Positions 1 through 8,009 of a stretch of 64,000 bases of DNA are shown in pieces; the stretch's first letter is position 1, and each line of letters opens with the position of its first letter. Source of the DNA: Burkholderiales bacterium (GTDB lineage Bacteria > Pseudomonadota > Gammaproteobacteria > Burkholderiales > Burkholderiaceae_B); contig JAJTEM010000003.1 in assembly GCA_021299735.1 (NCBI GenBank), forward strand, positions 62,001-126,000. Reading direction: 5' to 3'. The notes below the pieces were generated by a model. The model made no database searches. It was not told the DNA's origin and saw nothing but the letters and a program-made list of their open reading frames with translations. The position numbers were made by a program, and so were the translations under genes.

Positions 1-3000
1 GGCAGCGGCGGCTCATTCTTCGAAGCCAAGGTGCAGGCTGGTTTTCTGCTTCACTTGCTCATTGGTGGTCGCATCCCGTGCTTGCCAAACGGCAGTATCC
101 AATCGATTCGGCTGCAAGGAAAACAGGCTGGATTCGCCACGGATGATGTAGTCGTAACGGTCCGAAATGAGGCAAGCAATGATTGCCGACTATTGGCGCA
201 AGTCAAACACAGGGCAGCGATTACAGTAAGTGACAGCGAGTTTTCCGATGCACTAGCAAGTACCTGGGCAGACTTCAACAACCCAAACGTATTTTCACAA
301 GGCCGCGATGCCTTCGCACTCATCACCGGTCCGCAGTCGGACAAGACACTAAAACATGTACGTCCCATACTGGACTGGGCGCGAACATCCGCGGACGCCA
401 CTGAATTCACGGCCAAGGTAGCCACCGCCAAATTCAGCTCGGACCATAAACGCGCCTATCTGCAGGTTTTCAAGGATTTGCTGGCGAAAGCGGCTGGCAC
501 TGTTCCGACAGACGACATTCTGTGGCAATTCCTCAAGCATTTTCATCTGCTGTCGTACGACTTCGATATATTGGGCGGCAAGGATGAGGCCGCAATCCTG
601 ACAGTCCTTGATCTGGCACGAAACCCCTCTGGCACGCTGGATGCTCAAGCAATTTGGGAAGGGTTAATCATCCAAGCCCAGGAATGGAACAAGACGGCGG
701 GTACCTTCACTTTGGCGCAGCTTGACGAGCGCTTGAGAATGGCGGTTCACTCTGGTGGTTCTCCGGTACAGCGCCAAGCACTTTCCAGACTACAGGAACA
801 TAGCGCCTTGGTATTGAATACCATACAGTCCGAGCTTGCACCCGGATTACGGCTCTCTCGAGATACCCTACTGGACGTCTTGGTTGATACGATAGAATCG
901 TCACGAGTTGTCATCGTCCAAGGAGCACCTGGTGCCGGCAAATCTGCAACGGTTAAAATGCTATTCGATGCTTTGCCCGCTGAAATTATTCCTTTCGCGT
1001 TTAAAGCCCAGGAGTTTAACCATTCGCATCTGCATCAGTTTCTGACGAGTATCGGTATCGGGATTTCAGTAGCGCAATTGCGGAGCGCATTTGCATTATT
1101 ACCGCGAAAAGTGTTACTGATCGATGGCGCCGAGCGGTTATTCGAACTCAGCAGCCTCGAAGCTTTTCGCCAATTGCTTCAGCAACTAAACGGTGATGCC
1201 TCCTGGACTATCGTCATCACTTGCCGCGAATCGTCAGCACAATTGCTCAAGGAACACCTGCTGGCACAGTGGGGGGACGAAGTGGCGACTGTCGCCATTC
1301 CGTCCCTTACCATCGAAGAATTGGGGTGGGTACTGGCCAAGGCCCCTCATTTAGCGCCCTTGATTGCCAACCAAAAACTGATCAGGCTGTTGCAACTTCC
1401 ATTTATCCTGTCGCTGGCATGGAAGGCATTTCCACCGTCTGCATCCACCAATACCTTATCCAATATTGACGAACGCCAGTTTAAGGATCTTGTTTGGCGG
1501 GAATATGTCGAGCGAGCGCCGCAAGCACAGGGCGGCATGCGCATCAAGAGAAGCCAATGTCTGCTAGCAATTTCTGTTATGCGTGCACGAAAAATGAGCC
1601 TTTTCGTCAGCCCTATCGGATGTGACGCTGATGCGCTTCAGGCGCTCGTCAATGACACGATTCTCATCGAATCGCCTGTCGGAGGGTTTGCACCGGCGCA
1701 TGATGTTTTTGAAGACTGGTCTGTGGCACGCTTCATTGCCCAGGAATTCGAGACAAAGGCGGGCGATCTTTTACGTTTCTTCGATGCGGTCGGGGCTGAA
1801 CCTGCAATGCGGCGCGGCTTCCGGCTGTGGCTAGCCGACGCATTAACGTCCAGCGGCCATCAACGCATCATGGATTTTGTTCTTTCCGTTTTTCAGCACA
1901 CGAGTACACCTCCCATTTGGCATGATGAAATTGCCGTGGCAGTACTGCAATCGGACAGCGCGAGCAGATTCATTCATCGGGCGGAAGCCCTGCTGCTTGA
2001 TAAAGGCAAGTTCCTTTATAAACGCCTGATTCATGTTCTTCGCACCGCATGCAAAGGGCCGAACGACTTGCTTCTCACTGCGTACGGAATGGCTGCATTT
2101 CGGAACCACCTTGCCCTTGGCACGGTATTCGTTATTCCAGTAGGCAGCGGCTGGCGTGAGCTAATCCTTTTTACGCACCGGCATATCGGCGCATTCGACC
2201 TTCAAGACGCAGACACCGTACTCGGGCTGCTGAACGACTGGACACAAGGATTTAACTCATCCGCCCCGTTGCCACCCGAAGCGCCAGCTGCCGCCGAGAT
2301 AAGCATGAAGTACTGGCGATTGCTAACGGTGCCAAGTTTTTACGCAGACAGGTTGGAACAGGATTTCTTGAAATTGCTGTTCAAAATCCCACACGCCGCG
2401 CCGGTAGAGGTTTCGGCCCTCATACATTCAGCCCTTGCCGATCAGCTCGTTCAGCACCATTCAAGAACTATTCTCGAACACGCCACGAAGTCCATCGAAT
2501 GCCAGCCGCTTTGCGCACATTTTCCTGCTCTGGTAATCGAGGTTGCCGAGAAAACTTGGATCTTACAGCCAGATGACGACCATCGATACAATTCGCATCC
2601 CGACTTGGAAGAGATTTTCGGGTTCGAGCATTCGGCGCATTTCAACTATTTCCCTCAAAGCGCCTTGCAGGGCCCCTTCGTATTCCTGCTTGCATCACAT
2701 CCAGATATTGCTGTTGACTTCATCGTTCGACTGACAAATCGCGCGGCGCTGTCTTATTCACAATCCAGAATGAGGCGCGAAGTCAGCAACATTCAATTAC
2801 CCGCCGCCGATGGTTCGCGTCCCCTGATCGCCAGTTGGCGCCTCTGGGCTCTTTATCGGAGCATGATGCCCGGACCGCAGGTTTTAGAATGTGCACTAAT
2901 GTCCTTGGAAGCCTGGCTTCTAGACCAAGCCAAGCAGAACAGCGATATTCGAGGTGTTTTTCGCAGGATTTTGGAATCCAGTACATCTGCCGCCACACTG

Positions 3001-5049
3001 GCAGTACTTGCATCAGTAGCAGTTGCCTATCCGCACGCCGTTGGAGAGGAAGCACTTCCCTTGTTGGGTGTTCGGGAGTTTTACCGCTGGGACTTCGAGC
3101 GGTCGCATCAGGAGTACACGCATGTCACCGACGTGAGAGCCAGTTTGGGCATTCCGTCCGGTGGAGGCATTGACGAAATTTATTATGGGGAACGTAAAGA
3201 ATCAGGCGCATTACCACATCGCAAAAACAATTTGGAGGAGTTGGCATTTCGTCTCCAGTTCACGCCTTTACGCGACCAAGTTTTCTCCATTATCGACCAA
3301 TTCCATGCGGCGCTGCCCCCTATAGAGCAGCAGACTGAGACCGACAGGACTTGGCGTATCGCACTCCATCGCATTGACGCCCGTCATTTCAAGGCAGAGG
3401 AAAGCAAAGAACCTGGTCAGATCATGCTGATTCCGAGTGACCCGGCGCCTGACCTCCAGCAGTACATAGCAAAAGCAGCAGAAAATTTTGCGCCAGCACA
3501 GAGGCGTATTCAGTTGGCGAATTGGGGAGTGCGCCGCTTCCGACGTGAAGACGAATCCAACGAGACTTTCACCGCCTGGCGTCATGCCCTTAGCGAGGCG
3601 CGAGTTTTGCGGCAGCAGGCGCCCTTGGAAACTGACGAGGCGCTGTATGGTCTATCCGGCCCCGGATTTGTGGCGGCATATCTGATTCGTGACCACTATG
3701 CCGAACTCCAGTCAACCGAACTTGAATGGTGTCGGCAAGTCATTATTGAAGAAATTCTTCGCGAGGATGCAGAAAGAACACTAGACACAAGGGTTTCAAA
3801 AAATTCGCTCGCAGCTTCCCGACCGTGTGCCTATGTACTTCCGCTGCTTCTTCAGGGCGACATAAATCCGCAGATTCGGGTCGCGGTCGAAGAGACCATT
3901 GCAGTTGCGGTAACACATACCAGTGAAGAAGTCAGAAACTATGCGGCTCAAGGCGTACGGGATTGGATGTGGGAAATTGATGCGGTACTTGCCAAAGCAT
4001 GCGTCGGCGGATTGTTTAAGCTAGCAAATACCGAAAGTCTTATTTATAAGACCCGCAGGAATCATACGGATCATTCACAAGAGGACAGAGAAAACACCTT
4101 TTTGGCTGCCATCGTTGACATCCGCAAGCGCATTATCGAGCGTGCAACAGCGACTGAATTCAATGCGATACCTGTAGACCTGGACACCCACGAATGGCGA
4201 GCACTGTTGAACGCCATTTCAATGATTCAACCCAATACTACTGATGCTGATTTGAACGCATTCGTTATCGCACATCTGGCAGCAGTACTTCATGCTGCCG
4301 AAATGGATGAAGCATGGCAAGCCAGACGCAATGGTGGTAGCCGTTTCGAATTTCAGCATTCGTTTGCAGATTTCTTCGCCAAATTCGCGCTTGCCCGCTC
4401 AGCCACGGAAGCTGCTCACATCGGCCAGATCCTATCTGAGGCTGTGGAAAAATGTCCGAAGTATTTAAACATATTGCTTAAAGCCTTTCCGAGCGAAGAA
4501 GACAAAGCCCGTACCGGTGCGGCATTCTGGTCCATCTGGAAAAGCGTTTCCAGCCCCGTCTTTGCTCACTCGTTGTTGCGCGGATCTTCCCGGATTTGGC
4601 GCTATGACGAACTGCGCAATCTCGTCCGTACATTGCTGTTTGCGGATGTTAAATTCAAAGATGATGTACAAGAATGGGCGCCAGTGACTGAAAACAAAAA
4701 CTTTTTTGAACATGCCGCCGCCACAGTGGGCGATACCAAGGCTGGATTTGGCGCACTCCTGTCGCTTTTGTGTTCTGTGGGGAGGGTATTTCTTCCCGAC
4801 GCGGTAACGTTACTCGCGCAAGCTTTTGAAAAGTCGCAAAATCGCGAACTACTGGATGATCAAAATGCGGCATTTCAACTCGAAATTTTGCTGCGCAAGA
4901 TCTGCTATGAACACGGAACCAATATTCGCCAACGCCCTGCATTACACCGTGCAACGCTGGCATTGCTTGATCAACTGGTTGAGCACGGCTCACACACGGG
5001 CTTTCGTCTAAGGGAGTACATCGTTTCACCGCTTCCTGCAATTTCATGA
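1..5049 (+). CDS. STAND-class NTPase with N-terminal nuclease-like domain (Avs-like), 5' end outside window
   Basis: The reading frame is open from base 1, so the start lies upstream; the GTG at 31 is internal. The first ~80 codons have the layout of a restriction-endonuclease-like domain (Mrr/Cap4 type): a GSGGSFFE-like opening, an acidic TDDVVV strand and a QVKH strand that fits the QxK half of the active site. Counting from codon 31, a Walker A motif GAPGAGKS lies near residue 298, a Walker B strand LLIDGAER near 363 and a sensor-like strand ending TCRES near 398. About 1200 residues of helical, solenoid-like sequence follow, as in sensor regions of STAND proteins. Size and order (nuclease, STAND ATPase, long sensor) resemble antiviral Avs proteins, which kill phage-infected cells after binding phage proteins. 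Membership in a given Avs family is inference; another nuclease-STAND family is possible. Confidence 0.75.
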   Translation, partial: GSGGSFFEAKVQAGFLLHLLIGGRIPCLPNGSIQSIRLQGKQAGFATDDVVVTVRNEASNDCRLLAQVKHRAAITVSDSEFSDALASTWADFNNPNVFSQGRDAFALITGPQSDKTLKHVRPILDWARTSADATEFTAKVATAKFSSDHKRAYLQVFKDLLAKAAGTVPTDDILWQFLKHFHLLSYDFDILGGKDEAAILTVLDLARNPSGTLDAQAIWEGLIIQAQEWNKTAGTFTLAQLDERLRMAVHSGGSPVQRQALSRLQEHSALVLNTIQSELAPGLRLSRDTLLDVLVDTIESSRVVIVQGAPGAGKSATVKMLFDALPAEIIPFAFKAQEFNHSHLHQFLTSIGIGISVAQLRSAFALLPRKVLLIDGAERLFELSSLEAFRQLLQQLNGDASWTIVITCRESSAQLLKEHLLAQWGDEVATVAIPSLTIEELGWVLAKAPHLAPLIANQKLIRLLQLPFILSLAWKAFPPSASTNTLSNIDERQFKDLVWREYVERAPQAQGGMRIKRSQCLLAISVMRARKMSLFVSPIGCDADALQALVNDTILIESPVGGFAPAHDVFEDWSVARFIAQEFETKAGDLLRFFDAVGAEPAMRRGFRLWLADALTSSGHQRIMDFVLSVFQHTSTPPIWHDEIAVAVLQSDSASRFIHRAEALLLDKGKFLYKRLIHVLRTACKGPNDLLLTAYGMAAFRNHLALGTVFVIPVGSGWRELILFTHRHIGAFDLQDADTVLGLLNDWTQGFNSSAPLPPEAPAAAEISMKYWRLLTVPSFYADRLEQDFLKLLFKIPHAAPVEVSALIHSALADQLVQHHSRTILEHATKSIECQPLCAHFPALVIEVAEKTWILQPDDDHRYNSHPDLEEIFGFEHSAHFNYFPQSALQGPFVFLLASHPDIAVDFIVRLTNRAALSYSQSRMRREVSNIQLPAADGSRPLIASWRLWALYRSMMPGPQVLECALMSLEAWLLDQAKQNSDIRGVFRRILESSTSAATLAVLASVAVAYPHAVGEEALPLLGVREFYRWDFERSHQEYTHVTDVRASLGIPSGGGIDEIYYGERKESGALPHRKNNLEELAFRLQFTPLRDQVFSIIDQFHAALPPIEQQTETDRTWRIALHRIDARHFKAEESKEPGQIMLIPSDPAPDLQQYIAKAAENFAPAQRRIQLANWGVRRFRREDESNETFTAWRHALSEARVLRQQAPLETDEALYGLSGPGFVAAYLIRDHYAELQSTELEWCRQVIIEEILREDAERTLDTRVSKNSLAASRPCAYVLPLLLQGDINPQIRVAVEETIAVAVTHTSEEVRNYAAQGVRDWMWEIDAVLAKACVGGLFKLANTESLIYKTRRNHTDHSQEDRENTFLAAIVDIRKRIIERATATEFNAIPVDLDTHEWRALLNAISMIQPNTTDADLNAFVIAHLAAVLHAAEMDEAWQARRNGGSRFEFQHSFADFFAKFALARSATEAAHIGQILSEAVEKCPKYLNILLKAFPSEEDKARTGAAFWSIWKSVSSPVFAHSLLRGSSRIWRYDELRNLVRTLLFADVKFKDDVQEWAPVTENKNFFEHAAATVGDTKAGFGALLSLLCSVGRVFLPDAVTLLAQAFEKSQNRELLDDQNAAFQLEILLRKICYEHGTNIRQRPALHRATLALLDQLVEHGSHTGFRLREYIVSPLPAIS

Positions 5050-5319
5050 CGAAGCCAGAAAAACGAACGTTTTTCTGGCACTTGCCGATAAACCATTTGC
5101 CAAATGATGTTTCAACGTGTAAAACTTAAGGTAGCGAGTACCAAGCAAATCGGCAAAGTACCCGATCAGGTTTTTTACATTGTCTTCAAAGAGCCCCAAG
5201 AGATCGAGCTGCTCCTTCGTGATAACGAAGGAGAAGTGAACATCCTTTCCCTCTGGATCAGGCACGGCACCCATGCGCATAACGAAGCTGTAAAAACACC
5301 CATTGTAGCCACAAACCAC
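5044..5319 (-). CDS. Small hypothetical protein, uncertain
   Basis: A 91-codon frame with a GTG start, converging on and overlapping the last 6 bp of the STAND gene. The first ~60 residues read like protein (aromatic-rich, then FSFVITKEQLDLLGLFEDN), the C-terminus less so. The frame stays open upstream to a TAA at 5368-5370 without an ATG. A competing 80-codon frame lies on the + strand at 5104-5346. I recognise neither and the two cannot both be right; this one is slightly preferred. Confidence 0.28.
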   Translation of the reverse strand: MVCGYNGCFYSFVMRMGAVPDPEGKDVHFSFVITKEQLDLLGLFEDNVKNLIGYFADLLGTRYLKFYTLKHHLANGLSASARKTFVFLASS

Positions 5320-5372
5320 GGTGCTCAGTCCAAAACCAAGTGGTAATTTTGGCCAATATGGGCAACTTTAAA

Positions 5373-5490
5373 AACAGCAACTACAATCTGCTTGTCATCC
5401 CCTCCGCGGCAACCGCTCAGATGGAAGCTTGTACCCTTTGAGCAAAATATGTTGTTATACCCACCTTGTTCGAAAACAACAAATTAGTCT
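5373..5490 (+). repeat. Shared upstream element, copy A
   Basis: This stretch before the Tlde1 cassette matches the one before the amidase cassette (7892-8009). The left part, up to a TGA at 5439-5441, reads as the last 22 codons of a frame (NSNYNLLVIPSAATAQ..CTL), similar in protein to the partner copy. The right part is non-coding but well conserved, with an AATATGTTG-TATAC core and an ATTAGTC near the end. It probably carries the promoter of the toxin gene. Confidence 0.6.
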
Positions 5491-5505
5491 TTCAAGGAGT
5501 TGGTG

Positions 5506-5964
5506 GTGATTGAATGTCGGTTTGAGTTAAACGCAAAACCACTGAGTACATTCTGGTGTGGGGCAACAAAGTTTCCAGCTTTTTCTGGTCATGGTTCTCA
5601 CGCAAATCGCTTGGTATCTGCGTGTATACCAAAGCTTGGCCCAATTCCACCTGGAATCTACTATATTTTTGACAGGCAGTCAGGCGGCTTGTTGGGGCCA
5701 TTACGTGACTTGTTCTCTGGCAAGGACGATTGGTTCGCACTGTACGCAGCCGATGAAAGAATTGATGATGAAACTTTGTGCGATAAAGTCAAACGAGGCG
5801 AGTTCAGGCTTCACCCCAAAGGCGCAACTGGTAGAAGTGAAGGTTGTATTGTGATCGACAAAGAGGCTGACTTTTTTCGTTTGCGTGCAATGCTGAAAAG
5901 TGCCAAGCCGATCAGCATACCGGGGATTCAATTGCAAGCTTATGGCAGGCTGGTGGTTCGATGA
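5506..5964 (+). CDS. Tlde1/DUF2778-family L,D-transpeptidase-fold toxin
   Basis: Matches the DUF2778 (Tlde1) family from memory: FSGHGSHAN, then GPIPPGIYYI, WFALY and the catalytic segment FRLHPKGATGRSEGC, with the His and the Ser-x-Gly-Cys expected of an L,D-transpeptidase fold. Known Tlde1 proteins are type VI secretion effectors that cut or rewire peptidoglycan tetrapeptides in the periplasm of rival cells. No signal peptide is seen, which fits injected delivery. AAGGAG at 5494-5499 favours GTG 5506; TTG 5500 and GTG 5503 are alternatives. The stop overlaps the ATG of the next gene (ATGA), so the two are probably translated together. No type VI structural gene is in the window, so the delivery route is inference. 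Confidence 0.82.
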   Translation: MIECRFELNAKPLSTFWCGATKFPAFSGHGSHANRLVSACIPKLGPIPPGIYYIFDRQSGGLLGPLRDLFSGKDDWFALYAADERIDDETLCDKVKRGEFRLHPKGATGRSEGCIVIDKEADFFRLRAMLKSAKPISIPGIQLQAYGRLVVR

Positions 5965-6206
5965 AGTGGGCTGCGCGTTTGCTTAAGGGAACTGTGGTAC
6001 TGATCGTGACCTTTCTTCTAACCCAATGGTGGATGGGAACAATTTGGTCTGAACGTTACTGGACGTGGCTTAATCATTTATTGGGTGGTCAGCGCTTGGG
6101 TTTGGCCTCCGATGTCGAGTTGGTGACGGTTTTGATTTTTGCCGCGTCAGTTTCCAGCGGCTTTTTGTACTTTGTTGTAAAAGTATTTCGACAGTTTCGG
6201 AAATAG
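5961..6206 (+). CDS. Small inner-membrane protein coupled to the Tlde1 toxin
   Basis: An 81-residue protein with two hydrophobic segments, at about residues 7-27 and 50-72, and a basic C-terminus (KVFRQFRK). It starts inside the stop codon of the toxin gene by a 4-bp overlap, the tightest coupling in the island. I do not recognise a family. Position suggests an accessory or immunity role, but the next gene, apparently exported, is the better immunity candidate. The membrane location is read from sequence; function is unknown. Confidence 0.65.
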   Translation: MKWAARLLKGTVVLIVTFLLTQWWMGTIWSERYWTWLNHLLGGQRLGLASDVELVTVLIFAASVSSGFLYFVVKVFRQFRK

Positions 6207-6267
6207 GCGAATGTGAATTTAAGTAAACCTGATTAAATTTCTTGCGCCGCTGGCGATCACACTGCTG

Positions 6268-6579
6268 ATGGGTTTCACGTCATCAAAAGGTTCTGACAAT
6301 GCGGTGTTTGCACCAGCAAAGTCGTGGACGCTTCTGGAAATACGTTGCCCAATCGGGTGTTTTGAAACCACCACGGTCAATCAATTCAAAACGCAGCTTG
6401 GCACCACCATCAATTTAAAGGCCGCACAGAATCAATCATCGCCAGTGGATATGTTGGAATGTAGAGACCCAGCTTGGAAAGGCAAGTGGGAACAAAGAAA
6501 GTTTGTTATTTCGATCGACGAGCAGCGAATGATCACCCTTGAAGAAGACTGGGCGCTAGCAGTGTATTACGCATTATAA
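6268..6579 (+). CDS. Candidate periplasmic immunity protein for the Tlde1 toxin
   Basis: From ATG 6268 this encodes 103 residues with two cysteines (RCPIGC) and no recognised domain. The frame is open back to a TAA at 6220-6222, and the extra codons (LIKFLAPLAITLL) would complete a signal peptide, so the real start is probably upstream at a rare codon (CTG 6229 or ATT 6232), or the original ATG was lost. An exported protein is what neutralising a periplasmic L,D-transpeptidase toxin would need. A degraded copy of its last ~50 bp lies at 7443-7493. Being a gene is likely; the immunity role is inferred from position and export signal. Confidence 0.6.
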   Translation: MGFTSSKGSDNAVFAPAKSWTLLEIRCPIGCFETTTVNQFKTQLGTTINLKAAQNQSSPVDMLECRDPAWKGKWEQRKFVISIDEQRMITLEEDWALAVYYAL

Positions 6580-6587
6580 AAACTTGG

Positions 6588-6809
6588 TCACGGTTTATTG
6601 GCGTAAGGCTTAAGGGACTCCTGCACTTGCTGGCCAGCGTGGTCAAGTGTTGGCACAATGTACTCAATAACACCACCGCGACTCACGACTAACTTGGTAC
6701 CAGTTTGCGCAGCCAACTCACGGGCGCGCTTTGCTGCACGTTGCAATGCTGGAAATGAGCCACGAAGATCAGCGTTTTTTGCCTCGTCAATGGGTTTAGT
6801 ATTCATCAT
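6588..6809 (-). CDS. Small partner protein of the zeta-like kinase
   Basis: A 73-residue protein from the first of two adjacent ATGs; the start overlaps the stop of the kinase gene by 4 bp (ATGA). The core SFPALQRAAKRARELA, then TKLVVSRGGVIEYI, is a pattern I associate with short proteins encoded just after zeta-toxin/COG4185 kinases. It looks intact although its partner is broken by a stop codon. It probably belongs to the toxin-antitoxin-like module, but whether it is the antitoxin is not known. Confidence 0.6.
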   Translation of the reverse strand: MMNTKPIDEAKNADLRGSFPALQRAAKRARELAAQTGTKLVVSRGGVIEYIVPTLDHAGQQVQESLKPYANKP

Positions 6810-7324
6810 TCTCTCCAATCCAATAGTTCCGGTGCTTCACCCGCATTGTTATAAAGAGCCCAAGAATCGACAGCTGGCGCGTAGTAACGATGAAAATTAT
6901 CAAGACCAGCAGCAAAACGACGACGAACAACTGCTTCCGGGATATCATGCCCGCCTTGTTGAACCCGTTGACTCACCCTCGCCACAGCCTCATCGGCATT
7001 ATTAAGCTGAAGAAAAATAAGCTCAACTTTGTAGCCTGCCTTTCGCTATTGCTTAATGTGATGCAAATACGCCCTGCCAGAAAGCGTTGTTTCAAAAGCA
7101 AAACTTAAACCGGCTCGAAAGTATCGATCAAGCTCCGCCAGCATTAAGCGCCCTGCCTGCAATGCTGCCGTTTCGGGTGCAAATGGGGCCAAACCGGCCG
7201 CAATTAAATCGGCATTCACAAAGTGCGTACACACAGCCTCATTCGGAAGAAATTCACGCGCAAAAGTAGTTTTTCCAGCACCATTCGGACCTGCGATTAT
7301 GATGACCTTGCGCTCTGGATTCAT
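6806..7324 (-). pseudogene. Zeta-toxin-like P-loop kinase, interrupted by in-frame TAG
   Basis: The N-terminus ([19 protein letters not shown], then [12 protein letters not shown] and FETTLSG) is typical of zeta-toxin/COG4185 kinases, which phosphorylate small cell-wall precursors or act as toxin ATPases. At codon 93 the frame meets TAG (7048-7046), then continues perfectly in frame with the rest of the family: RKAGYKVELIFLQL, QRVQQGGHDIPEAVVRRRF, FHRYYAPAVDSWALYNN. Family members usually have Trp here, so a TGG to TAG change explains it. Reading through would give 172 residues, about normal length. The ATG at 7324 is preferred to TTG 7330. Probably a recent nonsense mutation; a suppressed stop or sequencing error cannot be excluded. 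Confidence 0.75.
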
Positions 7325-7326
7325 GC

Positions 7327-7413
7327 TCAAATTTCTAGCTCATAAGGAATTTGCTTGAAGGTTATCTTTTCGGATACCGAACCATTTTTCGTGCCTATGT
7401 TAGCTGGAATCAT
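7327..7413 (-). pseudogene. Remnant 3' end of the gene upstream of the zeta-like kinase
   Basis: A 28-codon frame (start ATG 7413-7411) ending in TGA two bases before the kinase ATG. Its last residues ([14 protein letters not shown]) read like the end of a real protein, and zeta-like kinases often follow a small antitoxin gene. Upstream, the frame meets TAG at 7437-7435, next to the immunity-gene relic at 7443. I read it as the surviving tail of an antitoxin gene cut by recombination; a genuine 28-residue peptide is the alternative. Confidence 0.35.
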
Positions 7414-7442
7414 AACGGTCGTGGACGAAAAGGGCTAAAAAT

Positions 7443-7493
7443 CGAATGATCACACTTGAAAAAGACGGGGCTCAGACCGTGTATTACGTATTA
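7443..7493 (+). pseudogene. Relic of the 3' end of the immunity-like gene
   Basis: About 50 bp aligning by eye with 6526-6578, the end of the candidate immunity gene, at roughly 80 percent identity. The translated ends match: MITLEEDWALAVYYAL against MITLEKDGAQTVYYVL. The relic lacks the rest of the gene and the stop. It shows that a second, diverged copy once stood here and that the kinase module sits between the two copies. Confidence 0.6.
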
Positions 7494-7862
7494 CGCACTC
7501 GTTGAAGTTCTGAAAAATTTGCTTCTTGTTTTCCAAATCAACAACCCCACCACCCCAAGCAACCAAACAATTGCTGCGGCATGGGCATTCATTGAATACG
7601 ACTGCCCTGCTTCCGCAACAATTGCGGGGCCTAGATCAAATGAATGCACCTCCATCAACAAGCTGACAAACCACAATGCAGGGTAAACCAAGGCCAGCAC
7701 GAATACGCTCCAGTGAATACGCAACGCAACACCGGCAAACAAAACACCCAAAGCAACATGCAGCCACATGCCTTGAATTTGGGGAAATTTATCAAGCACT
7801 TCTGCATGCGCACAAAGCGGCAAAAAACAGCAGGCGGCTACAAAAACAATTTTATTCAACAT
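7491..7862 (-). CDS. Exported multi-pass membrane protein, unknown function
   Basis: A 123-residue protein with a cleavable-looking signal sequence (VFVAACCFLPLCAHA) followed by three hydrophobic stretches, at about 32-48, 52-68 and 92-110, and a basic tail. No family recognised. Its stop lies inside the immunity-gene relic, so the natural C-terminus may have been changed by the rearrangement. It is transcribed away from the amidase cassette, sharing the region 7863-8009. No clear Shine-Dalgarno is seen before ATG 7862. Confidence 0.55.
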   Translation of the reverse strand: MLNKIVFVAACCFLPLCAHAEVLDKFPQIQGMWLHVALGVLFAGVALRIHWSVFVLALVYPALWFVSLLMEVHSFDLGPAIVAEAGQSYSMNAHAAAIVWLLGVVGLLIWKTRSKFFRTSTSA

Positions 7863-7891
7863 TGGTTAACAAAGACACGGCCAAACCCACA

Positions 7892-8009
7892 TGGAGCAAC
7901 GATACTCTGTTTTTCATACCTCCCACTGCAATGACTGGGCTGAAAGTTTGTACCCCTTGAACTGAATATGTTGATATACGCGCTCAACTTAAAATCAAAA
8001 ACATTAGTC
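7892..8009 (+). repeat. Shared upstream element, copy B
   Basis: Partner of 5373-5490. A frame ending in TGA at 7958-7960 has a tail (WSNDTLFFIPPTAMTG..CTP) similar in sequence and length to copy A. The following 49 bases keep the AATATGTTG-TATAC core, an A-rich run and ATTAGTC. Both copies end just before a peptidoglycan-hydrolase-type toxin gene. Protein similarity is better preserved than DNA similarity in the left half, so that half probably was coding sequence. Confidence 0.6.

Noticed and set aside
5104..5346. 80-codon frame on the + strand after the STAND gene
   Set aside because: Competes with the minus-strand frame at 5044-5319; no Shine-Dalgarno or family. Either may be wrong; kept only as an alternative.
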